Below are positions 1-6,676 of a stretch of 13,360 nucleotides of DNA, in pieces (position 1 is the stretch's first letter; each line of letters starts with the position of its first letter). Source of the stretch: an uncultured Bacteroidales bacterium. Its GTDB lineage: Bacteria; Bacteroidota; Bacteroidia; Bacteroidales; Marinilabiliaceae. A program made the position numbers and the translations under genes. The notes under the pieces were generated by a model, which was not told where the DNA came from, made no database searches, and worked only from the letters and a program-made list of their open reading frames with translations. Location of the stretch: assembly GCA_937892095.1 (NCBI GenBank), contig CALAVC010000042.1, positions 1 through 13,360 of the forward strand, given 5' to 3'.

Positions 1-160
1 TTTTAAAAACACGTATGGAACAGAATTTTTCATCATCATAAAATTTTTGAATTTTAAAAAAATTATATGAGAAGAATGAATAACCCTCTAATTTTCATTT
101 AATATTTTTTATATAATCATCTAAACTTTTTAAACCAATATATAAAAATAAATATTTTTT
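1..160. other. AT-rich, foreign-looking left end
   Basis: By hand count, bases 1-120 contain about 21 G or C (near 18%), while bases 181-240 contain about 31 of 60 (52%). The switch is abrupt at about 155-165, inside a run of T and A, immediately after the last residues of the propeller sensor that fit its family. On the minus strand the stretch holds the tail of a different reading frame (95-160). It also holds three consecutive ATG codons (39-31) opening a frame of at least 13 codons that runs off the left edge and could be a gene start. A plus-strand frame ending with TAA at 39-41 is equally possible. No family is recognised. I infer that this segment comes from another genome or a distant locus. 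Confidence 0.6.
95..160 (-). CDS. C-terminal fragment of an unidentified protein
   Basis: Read on the minus strand from base 160, one frame gives 21 residues that look protein-like (KKYLFLYIGLKSLDDYIKNI plus a final K), followed by TGA at 97-95. This frame differs from the one that continues the sensor, whose extension reads KIFIFIYWFKKFR, a low-complexity product of AT-rich DNA. The simplest reading is that the last codons of another gene begin at the junction. Its real start and identity are not visible. Chance cannot be excluded at this length. Confidence 0.3.
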   Translation of the reverse strand, partial: KKYLFLYIGLKSLDDYIKNIK

Positions 161-2498
161 GTTCGTAGAAGAAAATCTCCTTATACACGTCGATTTCGGT
201 TGCTTCCGAAGCGTATTGCCCATCGGGCGACACCGTTTTCATTATTAGTTTGTGGTTGCCAGCCTTTAAATTTATCAGTGTCAACACCGAACGCGTACTA
301 TGCCTATGCCACTCGATAGGCTCACTGTCGTCGTCCGTTAGTGCCCAATCTACCTCATTTTCAAATGGGCGATCATAGCTCAGACTTCGTATAAAAAGTT
401 GTACCGAACGTATACCAGCAGGTATTTTTATCTGCTGTCCGTTAAAAATGCGTTCTCCTGCCGTAAAGTCGTCATAATTTTTGCTTATAGCATTAGAAAA
501 TCTATACGACGTTACTATGGGTGGTGGAAAATATGTGTTTCGGCTAAACAAGTAGGGCAAAAAACTTACAATTCCCGATTGACCACCCATAATTATCTCG
601 TCTTGCGAAGTGCGACAAACTGCATTGGTATTAAAACGCGACTGCATATTGTATTCCAAGTTAGAATATTCTATCAGCTTGTCGTTGTTTATGCACACAA
701 TACCAGCATCGGTTCCTACCCATACCTTACCATCGTTGTCTATTTCTACTATTTCTATTCCCGACGATAGATAGTCCGAAGTCTCAATCCGTCGTGCCTC
801 GTGGTAGCCCGGCAAGTAGTAGTAGAGTCCCGACACAGTCCCTATCCACAATTCCGACAGACCTTCAGCAACTGCCGAACGCATTGTTTTTATGCTGCCA
901 GCGTCGGCTGGCAAACTCACGTGTGCCGTTCGTGTGTTGGTTTTGGGGTCGAACGAAAAGATGTCTTTCTTATTGTCTGCCACCCACAATATTCCCTCGT
1001 CACTTAGGTACGAACACGTGATGTCTGCGTCTTGCTGAGTATATATTGTTTTTGCCTTGCCACCCGAAGCTGTCATTTGTGTTATGTCGTTGCGCGAGAC
1101 GACCAACAGCGTATCGCACGACACGAAATGCAGATTCGTAAGAACTTTTCCCGACGTGTAGATTGCGCCCGATTGGCTAAGGTCTATATTTATGTAATAT
1201 ACAATTCTGTTTGAGGCAATATATATCCGTTTTCCATCTGGCGAAAACGTCATGCCATGGGCAAAGTTTATTTTTTCGTCCGTTAGCCCCTTGACGTTTA
1301 CTGGTCGAAAGATAATGTCTTCTGGAGTATTCCGAAATAGTCCGTCCACACACCACACCCACGTACACCCGTTTTCGTCTTTCAGCACTCGAAACACTCC
1401 CGCTGTTTTCGACTCCGAAAAACGACGCATATCTACTTCGTTAAATTTGCTCGCATAGTAGTTGAGCTTTATCAGCCCATCGTCGCTACACACGTAAAAT
1501 ATTGGCTGATTGCGGACCTTTAATATGTCGCCAAGTCTGTTGTCGTGCAATTGACTATTGACCGTGCTAAACTGCCGTGGCGTTAGGTTGTCCCATCCTA
1601 CAAACCATAGCCCTGCACGAGTCGTGGCCCAAATGCCATCGTCTGCAAGACAAAAGTCTTGCGTCATACCAGCAATAGATGTTATGTAGTCTTTTTTTAG
1701 AGTTCTGAGGTCAAGATGATAATAATTGACACACTTGTCGCCAATGGTCTCTATGACTAAAGTATTGTCATCCTTTATGTCGGCACGACGTACGAGGTCT
1801 GTTACGTCAAGTGGCAATTGCGTCAGCCCATAAAAATGTCCATCGACAGCATTAAGTTCATATATGTTTCCACCTGCAATAACCAAGATTCTGTCTGCAC
1901 AACGCAAAAACTGCGCTCCGACTAGCATTCGACCTGCAGGCATCTGCACTTTTTCCACCTCGCCCGTATGCTTGTTTAGCAAATAAAAATGTTTATCGGT
2001 GCGAGCCAACAACGTGCTATCGTTCAGACTAAACAATCCAGCAAAAGTTATCCTATTTTCCTGCAAAGACGTTGGACCAAGTCTGTATTCCAACTCGGTC
2101 GTTTCAAAAGTTGTCTTGTCAATTCGCAGCAGCGTTTGTTTGTGTTTTAAACTTGCCCACACACATCGGCTATGCGTATCGTCGGCAAGGCTTCGAATGG
2201 CTTGTCCAAATCTATTCTTGCGAATATTGACCATGCCAAACCTATGCGAATAGATGCCGTCAAATCGGGTTATACCATTGCGTGTTCCAATCCATATATA
2301 CCCATCTTCGTCTTGCATGAGGCAATACAGATGGTCATCGGACAACCCGCTATGCATTACCTCGAAATACGGAGCGTTAGATTGTAATCTATCTTCATTA
2401 CCTGCCGCCATTGCCACGCCAACACACGCCACCCACCAAAGTATTACTAAAAATATCTTTGGCGCATGAATATTTACCGTGCGTTTGGGTGTACTCAT
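117..2498 (-). CDS. Two-component regulator propeller sensor, truncated at C-terminus
   Basis: This is the periplasmic sensor half of a large Bacteroidota hybrid or propeller-type histidine kinase. Residues 13-32 form a signal sequence or membrane anchor (IFLVILWWVACVGVAMAAG). Repeated propeller blades of the Reg_prop type follow; the clearest are at about 57-80 (QDEDGYIWIGTRNGITRFDG) and 585-605 (DNDGKVWVGTDAGIVCIN). A Y_Y_Y-type immunoglobulin-like domain lies at about 685-775. Family members then have a membrane helix, HisKA, HATPase and often receiver and AraC domains. None of these is present: after residue ~780 the frame enters AT-rich DNA and stops within 13 residues. The start ATG overlaps the stop of the upstream Nudix gene as ATGA, which fixes the start and implies coupling. 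The ligand is unknown; no susC or susD gene is in view. Whether it was a full HTCS cannot be told. Confidence 0.85.
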   Translation of the reverse strand: MSTPKRTVNIHAPKIFLVILWWVACVGVAMAAGNEDRLQSNAPYFEVMHSGLSDDHLYCLMQDEDGYIWIGTRNGITRFDGIYSHRFGMVNIRKNRFGQAIRSLADDTHSRCVWASLKHKQTLLRIDKTTFETTELEYRLGPTSLQENRITFAGLFSLNDSTLLARTDKHFYLLNKHTGEVEKVQMPAGRMLVGAQFLRCADRILVIAGGNIYELNAVDGHFYGLTQLPLDVTDLVRRADIKDDNTLVIETIGDKCVNYYHLDLRTLKKDYITSIAGMTQDFCLADDGIWATTRAGLWFVGWDNLTPRQFSTVNSQLHDNRLGDILKVRNQPIFYVCSDDGLIKLNYYASKFNEVDMRRFSESKTAGVFRVLKDENGCTWVWCVDGLFRNTPEDIIFRPVNVKGLTDEKINFAHGMTFSPDGKRIYIASNRIVYYINIDLSQSGAIYTSGKVLTNLHFVSCDTLLVVSRNDITQMTASGGKAKTIYTQQDADITCSYLSDEGILWVADNKKDIFSFDPKTNTRTAHVSLPADAGSIKTMRSAVAEGLSELWIGTVSGLYYYLPGYHEARRIETSDYLSSGIEIVEIDNDGKVWVGTDAGIVCINNDKLIEYSNLEYNMQSRFNTNAVCRTSQDEIIMGGQSGIVSFLPYLFSRNTYFPPPIVTSYRFSNAISKNYDDFTAGERIFNGQQIKIPAGIRSVQLFIRSLSYDRPFENEVDWALTDDDSEPIEWHRHSTRSVLTLINLKAGNHKLIMKTVSPDGQYASEATEIDVYKEIFFYEQKIFIFIYWFKKFR

Positions 2499-3031
2499 TT
2501 GTGTTTTTCGATGTATTTCGCTGTCAATTGACGGATGGAGTCAAAAGCTATTTCGTCCAAATTTATTTCTTCTGGACGTAGCCACACTAAAGATGCTACG
2601 TCGTCGGCTGCCTCTGGTTTGCCTTTTAACCGACACGTGAACGCCATGTCGGTCGTAAATACCATATATCCGCTAAAAATATAATGGTTGCCTTCAGAAG
2701 CAAAGTATTGTACGTCATAGACTTCGCACTGCAATTCTTCTTGAATCTCGCGCTGCAAAGCATCTTCTATTTTCTCGCTCGGCTCGGCAAAGCCACCCGG
2801 CAAGTCGAGCATACCAAGCCCCGGTTGGCGTCCGCGCCTACACATCAGCAGTCTGCCCTCTGTGTCGGATATTAGTGCAACAGCTGCGGCTGCCGAATTG
2901 GTGAAGAAGTTAAAGCCACAAGCACCACAGAGAAACTCTTTGGTGCTTTGCGCTTTAAATTCGTGGCTTCCGCAATGCGGACAATGCCTAATAAAATTAT
3001 GTGGTAGTGTTTCGTCCGTCCGAAGTGTCAT
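2495..3031 (-). CDS. Zinc-ribbon Nudix hydrolase
   Basis: Predicted cytoplasmic hydrolase of a nucleoside-diphosphate-linked substrate, 178 residues from the ATG at 3031. That start forms an ATGA overlap with the upstream universal stress protein stop; a TTG at 3061 would add 10 residues and is less likely. A zinc ribbon is formed by CPHC (Cys17, Cys20) and CGAC (Cys35, Cys38). The Nudix box runs from Gly80 through Glu86 to REIQEE at 94-99, giving the metal-binding glutamates. The usual Gly after the EE pair is Gln101 here. The layout resembles short zinc-ribbon Nudix proteins of Bacteroidota rather than full NudC, which is longer. The substrate cannot be told from sequence. Its own TGA overlaps the sensor ATG. 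Confidence 0.87.
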   Translation of the reverse strand: MTLRTDETLPHNFIRHCPHCGSHEFKAQSTKEFLCGACGFNFFTNSAAAAVALISDTEGRLLMCRRGRQPGLGMLDLPGGFAEPSEKIEDALQREIQEELQCEVYDVQYFASEGNHYIFSGYMVFTTDMAFTCRLKGKPEAADDVASLVWLRPEEINLDEIAFDSIRQLTAKYIEKHK

Positions 3032-3861
3032 TCTCTTATAGGAACTGTCAGGACGGGGCAAGGAGAGTTATTGATTATGGTTGTGAGTTCTGGGCGGAAC
3101 AATCGGTCGGCAAAGAAACTGCCAGAGTTGGTAATATCCATTATCACCATGTCGGCTTTCTGAGTATTGATTATCTCAAGCAATCGACCCATATTATCTT
3201 TGCCAACGAGCATTGTAGAACTTTCGACCTCAACACCTTTCTTCTTTAGGTAGCTCTCTATTTGGCTGACCGACAATGTAATGCGATTGTAGATATACTT
3301 CAGTCGCGAGCTCTGCATGCCGACAACAATTGTCTTTGCCGAAAACAACTTTGCCAAGCCTGCTGCCGTCGGAATCATGCGCCTACTACTTTTCTTTATC
3401 GTCACGGGCAGAGCAATGCGACGGAAGTTCTTGTCGAACGTCATGCCCTGACGAATTACCAACACAGGGCATGTGGCGTTGCATATCACCTTGAAAGCGT
3501 TGCCACCTATCCAACTTTTCGACAATCCAGACACACCATGCGAACCAGTTACGATTAGGTCGGTTTGGTCATACTTGGCTACGTTGATTAGCTCTTCGGC
3601 AATGTTACCACTTAGCATTTTGTAGTCAAATTTGCCTTTCACGGCATATTGTTGTCTGTAGTCCGAAAGCAATTTTTCGAGCTTATCTTGCGGATGTTCG
3701 TCGGAGTTTGTGTGGTCCTCCAACCCTTTGGCATATCTGCCACCAGAGGGTGTAACGTAGACCATGCGCAAGTCCGACGATAGCCTATTGGCCAATCCGA
3801 GCGCTGTCTCTAGTGCTAATATCGAATTCTCCGAGAAATCGATGGGGACCATTATTTTCAT
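3028..3861 (-). CDS. Tandem universal stress protein (UspA family)
   Basis: Cytoplasmic stress-response protein of 277 residues with two Usp domains, about 1-140 and 145-277. The first starts with the typical MKIMVPIDFSENS strand and ends with GSHGVSGLSKSWIGG (106-120) followed by CPVLVIRQG. This approximates the ATP-binding signature G-2x-G-9x-G, though the following Ser or Thr is replaced. The second domain ends with NNSPCPVLTVPI but lacks a clear glycine motif, so it may not bind nucleotide. Family members bind ATP or AMP and act in stress survival; the specific role is unknown. It is the first gene of a minus-strand set with the Nudix and sensor genes, divergent from miaB across a 180-base gap. 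Confidence 0.9.
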   Translation of the reverse strand: MKIMVPIDFSENSILALETALGLANRLSSDLRMVYVTPSGGRYAKGLEDHTNSDEHPQDKLEKLLSDYRQQYAVKGKFDYKMLSGNIAEELINVAKYDQTDLIVTGSHGVSGLSKSWIGGNAFKVICNATCPVLVIRQGMTFDKNFRRIALPVTIKKSSRRMIPTAAGLAKLFSAKTIVVGMQSSRLKYIYNRITLSVSQIESYLKKKGVEVESSTMLVGKDNMGRLLEIINTQKADMVIMDITNSGSFFADRLFRPELTTIINNSPCPVLTVPIRE

Positions 3862-4041
3862 AGTCGTATGTTTTAGGTAATTAATGTGTAATTTTGCTTC
3901 TCCAAACTTTTTATGGAGTATATGTCGTAGTCTTTTTAAAGACTATTAACATATTATCTATAAGTTTCTACGAAGTTAGGTGCATGTGGTTGCGTTAAAA
4001 GTACCACTTTTTCAAAGATAATTAAAAATTTGCAACAAAAT
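3862..4041. promoter_or_regulatory. Divergent intergenic region (stress operon / miaB)
   Basis: The only sizeable intergenic space in the central region; it must hold promoters for both directions. On the minus strand the octamer TATCTTTG (4020-4013) matches the Bacteroidota -7 consensus TAnnTTTG. A TTTG upstream lies only 15 bases away, shorter than the usual spacing of about 19-21, so the match is weak. A short stem CTCCA/TGGAG (3900-3904 with 3914-3918) and the 8-bp dyad listed separately lie in the leader of the universal stress gene. No convincing plus-strand -7 box was found for miaB. Confidence 0.45.
3928..3945. promoter_or_regulatory. Perfect 8-bp inverted repeat, possible operator
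   Basis: TAGTCTTT and AAAGACTA are exact reverse complements separated by TT. The two-base spacer is too tight for a stable RNA hairpin loop, so a dimeric DNA-binding protein site is the more natural reading. It lies 67 bases upstream of the universal stress protein start. There is no downstream U-tract in either direction that would make it a terminator. A regulator cannot be named, and in AT-rich intergenic DNA a chance dyad is possible. Confidence 0.35.
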
Positions 4042-5370
4042 ATGCAATCTGAACACAGCAGCAAACTCTTCATAGAGACCTATGGTTGCCAAATGAATGT
4101 GGCCGATAGTGAAGTTGTGGCATCTGTCATGCAAACCATCGGCTACGTGCTTACTGACGATATGTCTGAAGCCGACTGTGTCTTGGTCAACACGTGCTCC
4201 GTGCGCGACAATGCCGAGCAACGTGTCTTAGGACGCTTGGCCGACTTGCAAGTGCTTCGTCGACATAAGAAAGTCATCATTGGTATCATTGGCTGTATGG
4301 CAGAACGTACTCGCGACACACTCTTCGATAGTGGGGCCGACCTTGTCGTGGGACCCGATGCATATCTCGATTTGCCACACCTTGTGGCACAAGCCGAGAC
4401 GGGAGTCAAGGCCATGAACACAGAACTCAGCCTGACCGAGACGTATGCCGATGTATTGCCTGTCCGAACTGGTCATAGTCGTGTCTCTGGCTACGTGTCC
4501 ATAATGCGAGGTTGCAACAATTTTTGCTCATATTGCATTGTGCCATACACACGCGGACGTGAGCGTAGCCGAGAGCCTCGCAGCATCTTACAAGAGGTTG
4601 AAGACCTACAAAGTCGTGGCTACAAAGAAGCCATCTTGCTTGGTCAGAATGTCAACTCATACAAATTCGAGGCAGAAGAGAACGAACTCGGTTTTGCCGA
4701 GCTACTTGCCCAAGTGGCAGAACGCTTTCCGAACATGCGATTCCGATTCACATCGTCGCACCCCAAAGACATGACCGACGAGACTTTGCGCGTCATAGCT
4801 TCGCACCACAACATTTGCAATCATATCCACCTGCCGATGCAAAGTGGCAGCACTCGAATGCTCAAGATTATGAATCGTCGTTATACGCGCGAATGGTATA
4901 TGGGACGCATTGAAGCCATTCGCAGCATTATTCCCGACTGTGGACTTTCGACCGACGTTTTCTGCGGATTCTGTGGCGAGACCGAAGAAGACCACCAACA
5001 GACACTCAGCCTTATGGAATGGGCAGCATTCGACAGTGCATTCATGTTTCAATATTCCGAGCGGCCCGGCACGTATGCGGCCAATCACTTAGCCGACGAT
5101 GTGCCAGCCGAAATCAAAAATCGTCGCCTGAGAGAAATTATCGACTTACAGAATAGACTTTCTGCCGAAAGCAATGCACGAGACGTCGGACGCACATTCG
5201 AAGTGCTTGTCGAGAGTCGTAGCCGCAAGAGTGCGTCCGACCTCATGGGGCGTAGCCACCAAAACAAGGCTGTCGTATTCCCAGCAGGCAAGCATCGCAT
5301 AGGTGAGGTCGTTAACGTGCAGATAGACCGCTCAACGGCAGCCACACTAATAGGACATGAGATAGAATAA
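4042..5370 (+). CDS. miaB: tRNA (N6-isopentenyl adenosine-37-C2)-methylthiotransferase MiaB
   Basis: Radical-SAM enzyme that adds a methylthio group to i6A37 of tRNAs reading codons that start with U. It has 442 residues, typical of the family. The N-terminal MTTase domain holds the auxiliary cluster ligands Cys16 (YGCQMN), Cys52 (NTCSVRDNAEQR) and Cys85 (GCMAER). The radical-SAM motif CNNFCSYC gives Cys158, Cys162 and Cys165, followed by IVPYTRGRERSR, which is diagnostic for MiaB over RimO or MtaB. A TRAM RNA-binding domain occupies about 375-440. I chose the ATG at 4042; an upstream in-frame TTG at 4030 would add four residues. It is the first plus-strand gene after the divergent region and is followed 29 bases later by a secreted peptidase. 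Confidence 0.97.
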   Translation: MQSEHSSKLFIETYGCQMNVADSEVVASVMQTIGYVLTDDMSEADCVLVNTCSVRDNAEQRVLGRLADLQVLRRHKKVIIGIIGCMAERTRDTLFDSGADLVVGPDAYLDLPHLVAQAETGVKAMNTELSLTETYADVLPVRTGHSRVSGYVSIMRGCNNFCSYCIVPYTRGRERSREPRSILQEVEDLQSRGYKEAILLGQNVNSYKFEAEENELGFAELLAQVAERFPNMRFRFTSSHPKDMTDETLRVIASHHNICNHIHLPMQSGSTRMLKIMNRRYTREWYMGRIEAIRSIIPDCGLSTDVFCGFCGETEEDHQQTLSLMEWAAFDSAFMFQYSERPGTYAANHLADDVPAEIKNRRLREIIDLQNRLSAESNARDVGRTFEVLVESRSRKSASDLMGRSHQNKAVVFPAGKHRIGEVVNVQIDRSTAATLIGHEIE

Positions 5371-5399
5371 ATTTAAACACACATATATCATTAATTTAG

Positions 5400-6608
5400 A
5401 TGACAAACAAAACCATTGGTCTCGCTCTTGCGTGCCTTTCGCTCACAAGTTTGGCAAATGCGCAAGTTGACGAAAAGAAAGAGAAAACGGAAGATGGCTT
5501 CGTTTTTACGACTGTAAAAGAACTGCCCATCACGTCAATTAAAAACCAAAACAAGTCGGGTACGTGCTGGGCATATTCAAGCATGGGCTTCTTCGAGGCC
5601 GAATTGCTTCGCATGGGCAAAGGAACCTACGACCTTTGCGAAATGTTCGTTGCACATAAGACTTACGAAGATCGCGCACGTGCAAGTGTCCGTTTGCACG
5701 GCGACATCTCCTTTTCGCAAGGTGGCAGTTTCTACGATTGCGTCTATTGCCTACGCAACTATGGCATTGTACCCGAAACTGCCATGCCACTGCCAGGCAC
5801 ACTCTATGGCGATACACTCGCAAACTTCAACGAGTTTTTTAGCATAGCCGAGTCGTTTGTCAACAACATTGCACGTGGCAAACAACAAAAGCTAAGCCCT
5901 GCTTGGTTTAAAGGTCTTAATGCCATTTTCGACACCTACCTTGGCGAAGTTCCCACAGAGTTTGTCTACGAAGGTAAGAAGTATACGCCCAAATCATACT
6001 TGCAAAGCACTGGGCTTAACATGGATGACTACGTCTCTCTAACTTCATTTACTCACCACCCATTCTACGAGCAATTCATTATCGAAGTGCAAGACAACTG
6101 GCGTTGGGGGACATCATACAACTTACCCCTCGATGAGTTTATGGCTGTCATGGACAACGCCATCGACAAGGGCTACACCTTTGCTTGGGGAGCAGACGTG
6201 TCCGAAACAGGCTTTACACGCAAGGGCTTAGCCGTCATGCCCGATGCAGCTCGTGGTGCCGACCTAACTGGCTCCGACCAAGCACGTTGGACGGGTCTGT
6301 CGAAAGATGACAAGCGCAAAGAGCTCACGTCTCGCCCACTACCCGAAGTCGAGGTTACACAAGAATTGCGCCAAGAAGCCTACGACAATTGGGAGACAAC
6401 AGACGACCATGGCATGCTAATCTACGGCAAGGCGAAAGACCAAAACGGCAAAGAATATTTCATGGTCAAAAACTCTTGGGGCACCGCAGGCGACTACAAA
6501 GGCATCTGGTATGCGTCCAAAACTTTTGTGGCATACAAGACTCTAAATATCCTCGTTCACAAGGATGCCATACCCAAGGCTATTGCAAAAAAACTTGGCA
6601 TAAAATAG
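5400..6608 (+). CDS. Secreted C1B papain-like peptidase (bleomycin hydrolase / aminopeptidase C type)
   Basis: Cysteine peptidase of 402 residues. Residues 1-21 form a signal peptide ending ANA before Gln22, so the product is exported, unlike the cytoplasmic PepC of Firmicutes. The catalytic set is complete: oxyanion Gln50 and nucleophile Cys56 in NQNKSGTCWAYSS, His337 in TTDDHGMLI, and Asn358 in KNSWG. The insert between them matches the C1B family, whose members form hexamers with a C-terminal arm limiting them to aminopeptidase action; whether that holds here is inference. The start ATG is 29 bases after the miaB stop, so they may share a transcript, though no functional link is evident. 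A strong hairpin terminator follows 16 bases after the stop. Confidence 0.92.
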   Translation: MTNKTIGLALACLSLTSLANAQVDEKKEKTEDGFVFTTVKELPITSIKNQNKSGTCWAYSSMGFFEAELLRMGKGTYDLCEMFVAHKTYEDRARASVRLHGDISFSQGGSFYDCVYCLRNYGIVPETAMPLPGTLYGDTLANFNEFFSIAESFVNNIARGKQQKLSPAWFKGLNAIFDTYLGEVPTEFVYEGKKYTPKSYLQSTGLNMDDYVSLTSFTHHPFYEQFIIEVQDNWRWGTSYNLPLDEFMAVMDNAIDKGYTFAWGADVSETGFTRKGLAVMPDAARGADLTGSDQARWTGLSKDDKRKELTSRPLPEVEVTQELRQEAYDNWETTDDHGMLIYGKAKDQNGKEYFMVKNSWGTAGDYKGIWYASKTFVAYKTLNILVHKDAIPKAIAKKLGIK

Positions 6609-6624
6609 CAGTTTAACGAAAAAC

Positions 6625-6661
6625 AAAAAAGGCGATTCCGTATTTCGGAATCGCCTTTTTT
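6625..6661. terminator. Bidirectional intrinsic terminator
   Basis: A perfect 10-bp stem, GGCGATTCCG (6631-6640) with CGGAATCGCC (6646-6655), has a five-base loop. It is flanked by six A before and six T after, so it gives a U-tract on either strand. It lies between the convergent peptidase gene (stop at 6608) and the GH31 gene (stop at 6677) and should end both transcripts. Confidence 0.93.
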
Positions 6662-6676
6662 ATTGTGGTAAATGGA

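Noticed and set aside
3032..3061. TTG start for the Nudix gene
   Set aside because: The ATG at 3031 makes a clean ATGA overlap, identical to the next junction in the operon.
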